Shown here: positions 12,219 to 22,972 of the stretch, piece by piece
Layout: every line of letters starts with the position of its first letter
How positions within the stretch are numbered: the first letter of the stretch is position 1
NCBI RefSeq assembly: GCF_918797505.1
Contig: NC_092801.1
Location: 3,658,001-3,722,000, forward strand
Length of the DNA stretch: 64,000 nucleotides
Reading direction: 5' to 3'
Source of the DNA: Bemisia tabaci
Lineage: Eukaryota > Arthropoda > Insecta > Hemiptera > Aleyrodidae
Made by a program: the position numbers and the translations under genes
The notes under the pieces: generated by a model
Seen by the model: only the letters and a program-made list of their open reading frames with translations
What the model was told of the DNA's origin: nothing
The model's database searches: none

Positions 12219-12304
12219 CTAAATGAAACAATTTCTGATGGCTGCTTTCCATCTTTGATTTCAATGAGAAATTCCGATAGGAATATGTCGAACCAGGATG
12301 ATCT
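12219..12304 (-). CDS. LYST: Probable LYST-like N-terminal exon, 86 bp
   Basis: Bounded by a strong acceptor (TTTTGTTTCAG|AGATC) and donor (TTTAG|GTAATT). It is open in the frame RSSWFDIFLSEFLIEIKDGK followed by QPSEIVSF and two bases of the next codon (phase 0 in, phase 2 out). It lies on the same strand, upstream of the large LYST exon. A hydrophobic/acidic helix of this type is plausible for the extreme N-terminus of LYST. Because it leaves in phase 2 while the 2769 exon enters in phase 0, at least one unidentified exon must lie between. It could be an unrelated short exon. Confidence 0.5.
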
Positions 12305-12555
12305 CTGAAACAAAATAGAGAGAAGTTAATAAGCGAATAACTGCGGGAAAACCAGTGTAGAAGAATGGAAAAGAAAATAATTTATAACTTTTCATGACAA
12401 TGTACATATATTGTTAGTGCAGGATAATGATAGCTAGTGACAGATGCATTGAAGATTAAACAATCAAAGCTTAGACATTCGCAAGAAAAACAACACCTAG
12501 ATTGTGTTGTATGTGAGATAGCATGCTTCAGTGTTAATGCTTTTACGTCTACATA

Positions 12556-12699
12556 TTTGGACTGCTTTTTGCAATTTGGATCTATAAATTCTGGCTCATC
12601 TGAAAAAACACTTATGTGCATAGGGAAACTAACGGCACATACGTTATTTTTAAATCGGGCCGGAATTTATAGTTCCTAATTGCAAAATGCAGTCCATTT
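12556..12699. repeat. Foldback MITE family C (TTGGACTGC...GCAATTTGG termini), copy 1
   Basis: Starts TTGGACTGCTTTTTGCAATT and ends with the inverted AATTGCAAAATGCAGTCCA. A second copy is at 36709-36826. The interior carries CTCATCTGAAAAAACAC, shared by both copies. About 140 bp, no coding capacity. Confidence 0.7.
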
Positions 12700-13354
12700 G
12701 TTGGATGCCAAAAGAAAATTTCCAACAGAGTTGCCTTTCTTACAAGAGGACCAGCGGCAATAGCGTTATGCCTAAAATTGCTGTTGAGGCAGAAGGTAAA
12801 ATTTTCAAAAAATATTAGGTATTGCAATTTTACCTGAAAATATTGACAGCTACATTGGCAGCAAATGGGAATGAAATATTGATGTGACAGTATTTCCGAA
12901 ATCAAAGCAAAAGAGATCCTTGGGCAACATTTTGTAATATTAAAGAAAGCTGTGAAAATTAACGTCCAGGCCAAAAAATAGCAGCAGTGGTTTCACGAAG
13001 TTTGACGATTGTTTGAACATTTCTGGACAATAATTTTTTCCGTCTCAAAAGTAATGTCTTTTCTACACTGCTGCAACAAATCGTTAGACTGTTTAATGTA
13101 GCCTCTAGAGGCTACATCGAAATCTACTGTAGAAAATGGGTCCCGGTGAATTCTATAGATACATAGTTGATAAAATTATTAAATAAAGGGACTTGCATTT
13201 TAATCCCCGATCATTCGTTTCATATTTTCGGATTTCCTCTTCTAAAATAACGCAAACGTTTGCATTATGGGTGTGACAATTGTCTCTCTGAACTTTCACT
13301 GATTTTAATGAAGCTAAAAATAGAAAAACCAATTTTTTTAATCGGTACTTTTCA

Positions 13355-13640
13355 GAATCTTGCGGTCTGATGGTTGAAATTAATAGACAAAGCTATAGAC
13401 AAAGGAGATATACGGAGTATGGAGTCATATCGGTTGATTTGGGTGGTTCTTATAGGGGAGAAAATGATGGACTAACTAAAGGGTCTCCAAGCAGTAGTTG
13501 CCGTAAGTTAATCTATTACCTACCTCCTTATATCTATTGCAACCACCCAAATTAACTAATAGGATCGTTCCATACTCCTTATTGCTTCTTTGTCTATCGC
13601 TTTGTCTATCAATTTCAATAATAAGTTTGCAGGTGTTCTT
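13355..13640. repeat. MITE family E (TTGAAATTGATAGACAAAGC termini), copy 1
   Basis: Inverted termini built from GATAGACAAAGC(G/T)ATAGACAAAG-type repeats, with an inner TTGGGTGGTT block. The same structure recurs at 15790-16052 and 26175-26525. Partial copies are at 34239-34474 and 47358-47440. Confidence 0.75.
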
Positions 13641-14163
13641 CACTGACTTGGTACACATGCTTAAGAGAGGTGGTGGCCGCTGATAATTTCATTCATCCTT
13701 GCGTTGGGTGAGCTCTTTGGAGACTTTTCAAGCCCAAAATCTGGAGCTTGATTCTTGAAACTATATCGTTCCCCTGTCGACGGAAATCAAACGATGGTGC
13801 CCGATCTTTCAATGTTACTTGTCGATCAGGATCATCCGACAACTTTTGGATCGAGTAGGTATCAGAAATTGGGTCGTTGCGGGTAGAATATCGAAGCTTA
13901 AAATTGGACCGAGTTTAACAGAAAGGAACCAATCCACATAAAGTTGGAACTGAGAAAAAAAGGGGTGAAGTTTTTTTTTCTCCATAAGGCTCAATGTTGA
14001 AAATAAACTTTAACCCCTCTTAACACAGAGTAATTTTTTTTTCTTGACTTTCAGTTTTTGGCGGGGAAATACCTACATATATAAGACTAGTGGAACTCAA
14101 AAACATTCTTAACTCAGTTTTTTCGAAAATGTAGGTTGGTTCCTTTCTGATGAACTCAGTCTA

Positions 14164-14437
14164 ATTGAGGGGCTTGGAGGACAAGGCGCATAAAGGCAGT
14201 TTTTGAAAAAAATTGAGATAGTAATGATTTCAAGAAAACAAGTCATAATGCGTATTCTGCGAAAAATTCGATCCCAAATTCCAGTTTTTAAGCATCAAAA
14301 AGTCAGTTTGAACTTTCTTCCAGCCTTTAAGGATGCATGTAATTACGAAACTTCAAACACGTATTTCTCGAAATAGCAAAAAAAAAAAAAAAATAACAAA
14401 CTACACTAATGTGCCTTGTCCTCTAAGCCACTAAATT
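14164..14437. repeat. MITE family G (AATTGAGGGGCTTGGAGGAC termini), copy 1
   Basis: Left end AATTGAGGGGCTTGGAGGAC and right end inverted (GTCCTCTAAGCCACTAAATT). A better-preserved copy is at 46779-47042. Includes the shared internal block AAAGTCAGTTTGAACTTTCTTCC. Confidence 0.75.
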
Positions 14438-14734
14438 GCTGCTTTGTCGATTGACAAAGCACAAATTGTAAACTTTTTTGTCGATGAGGATCATTCGAAA
14501 AGCGTTCAGTTGAGTCTTAATCGTGGCCCTAGACGGGATATTGAGGATTTAATTATTGTAAGTGAAAAGTGGAAAAATTATGTCGAAATCCTCCATTTTT
14601 ATGTGATCTTTGATTCAAAATTATGAAGTATTTGCTGAAATTTGATCAAAAGCTTGTCAATCTACAAACATCGACAAATAACGCTGTAATGTAGGACTCT
14701 GACAATTAACGCCATTCCAATGCAGAAGCGTAAA

Positions 14735-14880
14735 TGATCGTTTATCGATATTCCCCCATTTGAAGCTATGGTAAAGAATCGATTATTAAGGTGTCCGTTG
14801 CAAACACCCTGTTAATCGACCCTTTTCCATGGTTTTAAACGTCAAATCAATCGATGTGTTGCAAAGCACGCCACGTCAGT
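14735..14880. repeat. hAT-type MITE family F, degraded copy
   Basis: Contains GGTAAAGAATCGATTATTAA, a diverged GTGTCCGTTGCAAACACC centre and a terminal GCACGCCACGTCA. These are the inner landmarks of the complete copies at 41716-41879 and 45442-45606. Confidence 0.6.
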
Positions 14881-15789
14881 GTGTCGTTCAAGATCAGTCA
14901 TCATGTCAGTTTCAATGATTTACCCTCAGGTAAAAGAAAATTTATTTTGAATTTCAGTTATCCTACTTTATACGATGACACTTCTGAGCCGAATATCGTA
15001 GGTAAATAAAGGTGTGTTGCGGCTATAATATTCATCACTGGAATTTGATAAATCTGAACCTGCAAAGTCAAGGGCTTTATTCGCCACGCACGCAATGAAT
15101 CAGATGATGAGTAAACTTTTGAGTTTTTCTATTTATTTAAGTTTCTATAGGTTAAACTACTCAAGGAAAAAGTGTTTTCCTTATGAGACTGTGAAGGTTT
15201 CAAGCTCTATGGATAACGTCTTCACAAAACTAGAAGAAATTATTGGAAGAAAAAAACTTATACGTTTGAGCTTATTTAATATTTTTTACAATAAAATTGT
15301 ACAAGCGGCAAAATATATACACTAGAGACTGGATACTAAATTTACTTGAGAAGCAAAATAAGAAGAGACTTTTCAGAGAGCCGATGGTTAAAATGCAAAT
15401 ATTCAATACGAAAAAATAATTTTTAGAGCTCAGATCGCCACGATGAACAGACTTCGAGTTTTTAACTAATCGCAAGTAATTAAGTTTGGACTAAAACCCG
15501 CTCAAAAATTATTAGAGAGTGCAACCTATTCATCAAACAGGTGTCTCTTACTTATACTATCGTATAAAAGACCAAAGGTCTAAACATTAGGAAAACGGCT
15601 TTTTAAAATAAGCCAAATCTAACGGGATACTCGACTAAAACGAGTACACAATGTAAGAAATTAATAATAAGGAAAAATATCGGGGAAAACATAAAGAACT
15701 GTCTTTTAAGGTGAAATGATTACGTACTTACTCAACTAAAAAAAAGGAAACCATACGATCCCCTTACGAACTAACGAGATTGGCTGCGG
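14881..15789. other. AT-rich stretch, no gene recognised
   Basis: Short open frames (for example 15095-15325 plus) lack recognisable products and flanking splice sites. I see no RNA gene or element ends. Confidence 0.4.
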
Positions 15790-16052
15790 ACTGATTATTG
15801 AAATTGATAGACAAAGCGATAGACATAAGAGACAGAGGGAAAATAAAGCGATCCTATAGGTTGAAATGGGTGTTTGGGATGGACAAAGGATCGAGGTAAA
15901 TAGAAGACTGACTAACGTCAACCCACCAGAGACCCTGCACTTAGTCCATAATTTCCCCCTTAGTCTATGAGAAGCACCCGTTTCAACCAATGAGATTGCT
16001 CCATACTCCCTTGGTTTTCTTTGTCTATCGCTTTGTCTGTCAATTATCATCC
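15790..16052. repeat. MITE family E, copy 2
   Basis: Starts TTATTGAAATTGATAGACAA and ends with inverted CTTTGTCTATCGCTTTGTCT. The interior carries the GGGTGTTT / GTTTCAACCAATGAGATTGC blocks of the family. Confidence 0.7.
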
Positions 16053-16587
16053 CCCTATTTCCCTAATATTTGGTGACAAATTTTAATGAACTAGCCTGAT
16101 CGATTGAAAAATAACAACATTCTCATGAGGTTATTAAGGGCGAGGTCAGAATTTTAAGCTACCTAATCTGACGTTAGACATGCAACTTTGAAACGATCAC
16201 TTTTAGACATTTTTAGACAGCACAATTGACCCTTAAATAAGTTGACCAACTGGCGGTCAAGATTAAGACTACTCACGCAGACGTTCGATTGAATTTAGGG
16301 TAATAAGAGCTGAAAAAATCGCCGGGAATGAGACGGTGAGGATACTTCAGCCAGAAATTTTGAAAAATACACAGGTTGTTTTTAACATAAATGGACTATC
16401 TTGTTTGTATTAACAAATATGTTTGTTTGTAACAAAACCATTCGATATAAAACTAATAATTAAAGTTCACGGGATCGCTGACTAACTGCGCGCATGTACA
16501 ATGAGTTAGAGGTACAGAAAAGTTCGGGCTGGATAAATTAGGGCAAACTTTGCAGGAGGAACCTAAAGAGGCTACAGCTCTGTTTGA

Positions 16588-16803
16588 CCGCACCGAAAAA
16601 AAAATGAAGTTAATTTAAGATTCTGGATGTAAAAATAGTGTGCGAAAACTTATAAAATGCTGAGTTACTCGCTACAGCAGTTACTTTAGCAATGCCAAGA
16701 TGTATAACAAACTACTGTTGCAGGTAATTCAGCATTTGATAAGTTCTTGCACGCTTCTTTTACACTCAGAATGTTAAATCAACTTCACTTCTTTTTCGGC
16801 GCA
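16588..16803. repeat. Foldback element, about 216 bp
   Basis: Left arm GCACCGAAAAAAAAATGAAG and right arm (inverted) GCGCCGAAAAAGAAGTGAAG. Pairing continues through TAAGATTCTGGATGTAAAA. The centre contains CTACAGCAGTTACTTTAGC-like sequence. No gene. Confidence 0.6.
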
Positions 16804-16954
16804 TTCTTGTAATTTCTTAACGTTATTGGAAAGATTGAAGAGTGTCGATAAGGGCATCTTTTGGGCCCACCTTGGTTAAATTTCCTCAGCTCTACGATTT
16901 TTTGCTCATTGAGGGTTTATATTTTACAGAACGCATCATGACTTGGAGCCATCC

Positions 16955-17052
16955 GTGAAGAGATGGAGAGATGTCAGCACCCGGAGGATCTCTACCATGA
17001 CAGATTCCTGTGGCGAGTAGGCGTCGCAGAGAGTTCTAGCGCGCCGTAAAAG
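16955..17052 (+). pseudogene. LINE reverse-transcriptase C-terminal tail fragment
   Basis: Reads EEMERCQHPEDLYHDRFLWR then VGVAESSSAP and a stop. This matches the end of the RT remnant at 34660-35304 on the minus strand (EEEIRRCQLPDDLWEDRGQW, then RLGVAEREAAL, stop), including the downstream TAAAAGCG segment. It is only the last ~30 codons plus 3' flank, a 5'-truncated non-LTR insertion. Confidence 0.7.
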
Positions 17053-17103
17053 CGGCTTACACACACATCATGACCTGGTCTTTTTCGGTCTCTTTTTAGG
17101 TGC

Positions 17104-17362
17104 AATACTGATCTAAACATGGGTTAGAAGACCGGTTTTGGCGAAAAAGCCGCATTTTCCAGCAATTGACCGCAAACCCGCAAAACTCGCATTTTTCGCC
17201 AAAATTCGTTGCTTGGCTGACGTAAGGGCGTAACTACAATTTGAGATGAGCCCGAGAAAGCACTGAGTTATAAGGACAAAAGGGTTCATCGTCGAGTGCA
17301 GTTACGCCCTCATGTCAGGAAGGCGACGAATTGGCCCTTAAACCCATGTTTGGGCCAGTATT
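17104..17362. repeat. Foldback element with AATACTG..AAACATGGGTT termini
   Basis: Left AATACTGATCTAAACATGGG and right (inverted) AATACTGGCCCAAACATGGG. The interior shows GTTGCTTGGCTGACGTAAGGGCG-type sequence shared with about 44520-44590. No coding potential. Confidence 0.6.
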
Positions 17363-17597
17363 AGACCTGGAAAGGACTCGAACTTGACCGAGTCATGATG
17401 CACTCCGTCCTATCTCAAGTAGCAAGAAGGAATAAAAAGGAATTTGATCGAAGAATGTATCGCGATTATATCGACGTCGATTTATTGCAATATTATCGGA
17501 TAAAAATTCGAAATTTCATCGCTGAAATTTACAATAAAACCGCGATTTTATCGACGGCGATTCATCGAATTATTATCGAACCAAAAATTATGATGAA

Positions 17598-17886
17598 CAG
17601 GGTTGCCACAGAATTTAGAGAACGAAATTCTCTGACATTTCCCGTACACATTTTGTTGGAATTCCCTGACGATTGAAGATGTGACGGATGGTTAAGAGGA
17701 CATAATTGAAAATAGTTCTCAGGCAAAATTTGTTGTTCGAAATCTCAAACCCATTCTAGAAAGCAAATGAAAGTGATTTAACATTTTCCCTGACATTTTC
17801 GTCATTTTCCCTGACATTTCTCGGTTTTCCCTGACTTTTTAAAATTCCCTGACACTTCCCGGTTTTCCCTGACTGTGGCAACCCTG
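17598..17886. repeat. MITE family D (CAGGGTTGCCACA..TGTGGCAACCCTG), copy 1
   Basis: A 289-bp element with 13-bp perfect termini CAGGGTTGCCACA. A 6-bp direct repeat GATGAA abuts both ends (17592-17597, 17887-17892). The right half has several imperfect TTTTCCCTGACATT units. A second copy at 50501-50743 also has a 6-bp flanking repeat, and a left-end fragment is at about 45864-45930. Confidence 0.8.
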
Positions 17887-18330
17887 GATGAATTGAAAAA
17901 AAAAATCGATTTCATAGAACGCAATTTTATAGGGATAAAATTGCGACAAGATTGAGGATAATCGCTCAGATATTGATGATCCTAGCGATTTCATCGCCGA
18001 TAAATCGTAGAAGAATGGCAACTTAATTAAAAAATACCGCAATTTTTCCGTAGAAAAATGCAACTTGGCATGCACATTCAACGAACGTGGGCCCAAAAAC
18101 GACCCTATTCGACACCCCTCCTTTCCGCTAAACTCATTGGTCAAATTTCCGGATTGGCAAGAGTTGATGGCTGTATCTCAAAACCCACTCGGAACTTAGA
18201 AACAAAGTATCTGCTTCCCTGGAATGTATTAAGTAGTGCTACAATTTGCTTACGACTGACTAAATTTTTGCGCCGCGTGAAATTGTTTAAAAGCATGACA
18301 CGTTCAATGTAGCTCAGTTATTTTGACGTA

Positions 18331-18557
18331 TTTCTGTCAAACGGAACTAAGCGCCATACGGGGAGAAAGGTAGAGGGGGGGGAGGGGGGGGCTTGGATTG
18401 GCGGCGGAAACGGGCGTCGGGCTCGTCCCGTCCTGTACTCGCAATGCTTTTCCATGGCGCTTAGTTCCGTTTGACAGAACGCGCTATCCGGCTTTCTAAA
18501 ATCCTCAAAAGGAACTCAAATTGGCGCTTAGTTCCGTTCAACAGAAATACGTCCATT
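18331..18557. repeat. Rearranged MITE family B
   Basis: Begins (T)GACGTATTTCTGTCAAACGG and ends in the inverted GTTCAACAGAAATACGTCC. A third, internal copy of the arm (CTTAGTTCCGTTTGACAGAA) lies near 18458. The centre is a GC-rich, G-run-containing insert around 18360-18450. ATTT flanks both ends. Confidence 0.65.
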
Positions 18558-18610
18558 TAACAAATGATAATTTTAAATCAGATAAGATCTTACAATAAAC
18601 AAAAACTACT

Positions 18611-21340
18611 TTAGACAATGACTAGAGGTATCCTGCATGCTCGTAGCAGACTTTTCAAATCCGCGAAAGACAAATAGGAGAGGATTCTTTCTTTGACGTC
18701 ATAGGGCAACGTCCGGAAACAGCTGAGAAACAAATGGCATGCTCTGGTGCACTGCCTCATTAGCTCCTTCTGGAGATTGCCTTTCAAGAACTGACAATCT
18801 ATAATCCCGGCGTAGATCGGAAACTCTGCTCTGTAGCCTCTGTTCTTTAAAATGCAAGCAATGCTATCGTTTCTCAAGAATCCAGCGACCTTCCTCGAGT
18901 CTTTGGTCAGCACGTCGTGCAGCATTATCGTAGTGTCACCTATATTCTCATTTCTCAGTCTCAGAAGCTCTTCCTCGCAATCCCTCGCAAATTCGTCGAG
19001 ACTCTTATCTTTGCAGTACCAGATGGGTTGCGGCAAGTCTCTGCGGAGGGCAGCCCTTAGAGCTCTGACTTTCACGACATGCTGCGCAAATACATCGCCA
19101 GCTTTCACGAAATGAACCAACTTCAAGCCTAGGTAGACTAGGTGCCTCGTCGCGTCGAACAATTCGCACAGTCGAGCCTCGTCGAAGAGCTCGCTCTCCA
19201 CGAAACAAAACTCGAGGATGGTCTTGAAAACATCGGTGCTCGAGAACACGGCCAAGTCGAACACGACCGGTTTCGACCTGAGGATGAAGTCGAGGCGAGC
19301 TCCGAACCTCAACAGAAGTTCAACCACTGACCGTTCCACGTTGGTGTCGTGAGGTTCCTCGCCGCTGGTGGTGATCGTCCAACTCTTCGTCCCTTCGACC
19401 GCGGCTGCGTACAGAGGAGTCTTGTGGTCGACATCTTTGGAGTCGGTGTCCGCGCCCAGTTTCAGCAGCGATTCCGTCACGTCGAAGTGACCTCCGATAA
19501 CGGCGTAGAAAAGGGGCGTCCTTCTTTTGTAGCACGTCGCATTGACGTCCGCGCCGTTCTTCAACAGGACGTTAGCGATGTCGGCGGAACCCAGGCGGGC
19601 GACCACGTGCAGCGGCGTCATGCCACCCTCGGCCCTGCAATCGACGTTAGCGTCCGACGCGAGCAACTGCTCTATCACCTCTTTGAAGCCCTTCTCTGCC
19701 GCAAGCCACAGAGCCGTCCTCCCTCTGGAGCACCGAGCGTTCACGTCCGTGTCGTTCCGGAGCAGGATCTCGACCAGCTCCGAGTTACCTTTCGTGCACG
19801 CTACGTGAAGAGGAGTCAGGCCGAACCGGTCTCTGCTGTTACTGCTGGCGCCGAACCGTGACAGAACTTCTGCGACTCTTGCGTGGCCGTTGGTCACAGC
19901 GTAAAACATTGCACTCCGACACTTCTCGCAAACGACATTGACGTCGGCGCCACTGTCGAGGAGAGCTTCCACGACTCCAGGGTGGCCGTTCTCGGACGAG
20001 GCTAGGAGTGGAGTCAGGCCGAAGATATCTTTCACGTCGACCTTGGCGCCGGAGCGAAGAAGCAGCTTCAGATTCTCTAAACGCCCCTTCGTCGCCGCGG
20101 CGAATATTGGGGTCCTATTCAGATAGTAACAATTAGATTCGATGCACGCGCCATTCTCCAACAATAACCCCACCATTTCCTCCGCGGCGTGCTCGACGGC
20201 CACGTGTAGAAGAGACCTGATCTCGCCGTGTCTCTCGTGATCGTTTAAATTAACATCGTGCTCCAGGAATTTCAAGACGATGGGGATGCAGTTCAGACGA
20301 ACCGCTCCACGGAGCATAGCGAAGTTGCTGATGTCGTCCGAGCTTATACTGAACCCATAATCAAAAAGTCTCGCGACTATATCACTGTACACCGGCCGAG
20401 TCTCGTTCAACGCGAGGCGGAAGGCGTCGTAATTGCTCTTGTTCCTCACGTCCGGGCCGTGTTTCAGGAGTTGCTCGACCGAGCCCAGGCAGCCTCTCTC
20501 GATGGCGAGTTGCAGGACGGTCTGGCCGGTGTGAGAATGGGCGTCTACATCGGAGCCACTCGCCAACAGGAGCCGCGCGACATCCACATGGTCTTTGGCC
20601 ACCGCCAATTGGAGCGGCGTGGCATTCTTCAACTGCGAGTTAGCGGTGAGCTTAGCGTGGACGTTGGAACCGCTCCGCAGAAGTCGTTCGGTCATCCGGA
20701 CGAAGCCCTTATCGGCGGCGATATGAAGAGGTGTCCACCCGTCTCTCTTCGCGGCGTTGACATCGGCACCGACCCTGACAAGCGACGTCAACAGGGACTC
20801 GTGACACTGCTCCACGACCAGATGCAAGAAAGTCCCCCCTTCGGGTCGCCGATAGGAAACGTCGTTGCCGTTGGCCAGGAGTTGCTCCAGGAATTTCCCG
20901 TTTTCCTCGTCTATCGCTAGACGGGCGTTCGACAAGTCAAGCTTCGCCTGAGGGTGGACGATGATCTTCCTCGGGAAGAGGAGTTTGGCGAGTCTTCTGT
21001 TACCGGTATGGACGGCAACATGGAGGTACCCCAACGACTTGGTGTCGGAGCCGTAGGTCTCCCCATCCTCGTCCAACAGGAGTTCGAGTAACTCTACTCG
21101 GTTGTTCTTGGCTCCTGCGCACAGAGAAGGGTACTCGCTGTCCGGGTCGACGACCGAGACTCCATTCTGGGAGAAGAGGGCCAGCACCTCCGGATGGTCG
21201 CGTTTGACCGTGTGGGGGAGCAGAGCGAACGCTTCCACTTTTTCTGGGCTCGGAAAACTACTGCAAGGTCTGCTTTTACCTTTCGGATTTCCCGCATGCA
21301 GAACGAATACTAAACACTGCGTTCGTTGCGGTGCCGACAT
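18611..21340 (-). CDS. Ankyrin-repeat protein with C-terminal F-box/PRANC-like end, 909 aa
   Basis: Single uninterrupted ORF. The start ATG (21340) has A/G at the key upstream position and sits 8 nt after a strong 3' splice site. Residues 1-90 form a family-specific head (MSAPQRTQCLVFVLHAG). Residues about 90-690 hold roughly fifteen ankyrin repeats with classical motifs such as GWTPLHIAADKGF and GADVNA, some degenerate. Residues 690-877 are a unique linker with an LHDVLTK motif at 807. Residues 878-902 (LPYDVKERILSYLSFADLKS) are F-box/PRANC-like. The paralogue at 31279-34077 shares head, repeats, LHDV(L/F)TK and tail. By family analogy the repeats bind a target and the tail may dock to SKP1 of an SCF ubiquitin ligase; function here is inferred. 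The gene is much more GC-rich than its surroundings. No signal peptide or membrane segment is seen. Confidence 0.9.
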   Translation of the reverse strand: MSAPQRTQCLVFVLHAGNPKGKSRPCSSFPSPEKVEAFALLPHTVKRDHPEVLALFSQNGVSVVDPDSEYPSLCAGAKNNRVELLELLLDEDGETYGSDTKSLGYLHVAVHTGNRRLAKLLFPRKIIVHPQAKLDLSNARLAIDEENGKFLEQLLANGNDVSYRRPEGGTFLHLVVEQCHESLLTSLVRVGADVNAAKRDGWTPLHIAADKGFVRMTERLLRSGSNVHAKLTANSQLKNATPLQLAVAKDHVDVARLLLASGSDVDAHSHTGQTVLQLAIERGCLGSVEQLLKHGPDVRNKSNYDAFRLALNETRPVYSDIVARLFDYGFSISSDDISNFAMLRGAVRLNCIPIVLKFLEHDVNLNDHERHGEIRSLLHVAVEHAAEEMVGLLLENGACIESNCYYLNRTPIFAAATKGRLENLKLLLRSGAKVDVKDIFGLTPLLASSENGHPGVVEALLDSGADVNVVCEKCRSAMFYAVTNGHARVAEVLSRFGASSNSRDRFGLTPLHVACTKGNSELVEILLRNDTDVNARCSRGRTALWLAAEKGFKEVIEQLLASDANVDCRAEGGMTPLHVVARLGSADIANVLLKNGADVNATCYKRRTPLFYAVIGGHFDVTESLLKLGADTDSKDVDHKTPLYAAAVEGTKSWTITTSGEEPHDTNVERSVVELLLRFGARLDFILRSKPVVFDLAVFSSTDVFKTILEFCFVESELFDEARLCELFDATRHLVYLGLKLVHFVKAGDVFAQHVVKVRALRAALRRDLPQPIWYCKDKSLDEFARDCEEELLRLRNENIGDTTIMLHDVLTKDSRKVAGFLRNDSIACILKNRGYRAEFPIYAGIIDCQFLKGNLQKELMRQCTRACHLFLSCFRTLPYDVKERILSYLSFADLKSLLRACRIPLVIV

Positions 21341-21362
21341 TTCATCCGCTGAAACAAAAACA
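21341..21362 (-). promoter_or_regulatory. 3' splice site just before the ankyrin gene ATG (5'-UTR intron)
   Basis: Read on the minus strand, TTTTTGTTTCAG precedes CGGATGAA and the start codon. An almost identical acceptor (CTCTTTGTTTCAG, then CCCACC and ATG) stands before the paralogue's start at 34077. The conservation suggests a 5'-UTR intron in both genes; the upstream non-coding exon was not located. Confidence 0.65.
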
Positions 21363-21580
21363 CCAAAGCGCCACTGTAAACTTCATTTTTTCCACATATT
21401 CATGATTCAGCTGAGGCTGATTGTGAAATTAAACACACACACACTTGAAAAAACAAATTCGATAGGAGGAGATTCGATGGCCAAGAGGAAGAGCGGACCC
21501 GGTATATTTTCATCCGATACATCCTTTCCAGTTTGAAAAACATGTTCATTAAATGCATAGGAAGGGTTACTTTAGAACAT

Positions 21581-21961
21581 CAGGATGTCTAATAAGACAG
21601 GCTGGCCAAAAACCAGTAGTACGAGTATAGTAATTTTTCGATACTTTCCCAAGAGATTCGGTGCCTTCTAAGCAGAGAAATTCAGTACTTTTTCAGTACC
21701 TTCATTTGAATTTTCGACATTAGGGACATAAAATTCCCTTAGTGGCTTGAAGATCAACTGACAGCACAATCGCGATCTTGCAGGCAAACACTACTCTATG
21801 AATCAACGCGTAGGGAATTGCATACTTTCAAGGCGTTATTAAAAACTCGCGTAGTATTCGGGAAAAATTCCGGACCTCCTCGGAGGACTTCCGCACTTCT
21901 TTAGTACTTCCGGACCTCCCTTAAAAAATCAGTACTATTTCCGGAACTACTAGACACCCTG
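21581..21961. repeat. CAGG(A/G)TGTCTA-ended element, copy 1
   Basis: Left end CAGGATGTCTAATAAGAC, right end CTAGACACCCTG. AACAT lies directly outside both ends, an apparent 5-bp target duplication. The interior has repeated TTCCGGACCTCC / CAGTAC(T)TTT motifs. Related termini are found at 39233-39685. No coding sequence. Confidence 0.65.
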
Positions 21962-22850
21962 AACATAGGTGCTTACGCAATTTCTCGACAAAGGCATTTA
22001 CAAATTACACGTCTGGGCAGGGATGAAAACATATCCGTTTTGAGGTTTTTAGCGCGAAGGTTATTTCTTACGGACGGTCACAAATCATAAGTCATAATAT
22101 TGCACCGAAATAAAATAAAAAATGCAGCTAGATACTAAATTGGTGAGAGCTTAAACTGATGTTGAAAACATAATTCAGTCGTTATTACGTTTCATTAGTA
22201 CAAAGACTTAGTCTACTCATAATGATCTGACCGGAATATTAAAACTCTCTGCCGTTTTTCGAAAATAGAGGTGATTTACAGATTAAATCTGCATCTACTT
22301 GATCTAGGCTTAGAATAAAATGAATGACATACAACAACCAAAATGATGAAATGCATGCAATAAATTAGTCACTTTAAATTACACTACGTACAGTAAATTC
22401 AAATTTTTCGCCTGCAAAAGAACCAAAATTAAAGAAGATCAAGCAGGCCATCAAATGCAAACTTATCATTTGACAAATCATTGTTGCGATCTCTAACAAA
22501 AAATTCCTTCGTGTTCTAATGTATGGTGTTAGTCGTCTAGAAAATTTTAACACGTCACGGTCGAGAGAATTCGATGATTCCCTCACGAAAGAACGTAACT
22601 TCATCCCAATGTTGTTAAGTTTCCCCTCGCAAATTATACAAACATATATAAATAATATAAATTAGGAAAGTCTTGGACATTTTAAACTGAAAATTCCACT
22701 GATTTTCCCTGAGATTTCATGCAAATATCAGACAATTTTTGGATAAAAATTGCACACGTACATTGGTGTTAGATAACTTAATTGTTTCAGTCAACTTGGC
22801 GAGCTTGGAATGGAGTTACGTGCTTTCGTCCAGGAGACGACGTATTAAAC
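21962..22850. other. Intergenic AT-rich sequence, nothing recognised
   Basis: No supported ORF, element termini or RNA gene. The 76-codon minus-strand frame at 22374-22604 shows no recognisable protein features. Confidence 0.4.
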
Positions 22851-22972
22851 GGACGTATTTCTGTCAAACGGAACTATGTGCATTAAGACATGAGCCCTGA
22901 GACCCATAAGAATATATACATGAGAGGGTTCACGTCATAATGCACATAGTTCCGTTTGACATAAATACGTCC
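22851..22972. repeat. MITE family B, intact copy
   Basis: 122-bp near-perfect foldback. Starts GGACGTATTTCTGTCAAACG and ends in its inverted complement with one change (ATAAATACGTCC). The arms pair over about 35 bp with a short loop. Confidence 0.85.

Noticed and set aside
19349..20920. Long plus-strand frames opposite the first ankyrin gene (170 and 220 codons)
   Set aside because: They are complementary-strand shadows in GC-rich sequence; translated products are low-complexity and lack any domain, while the minus strand has clear ankyrin repeats.
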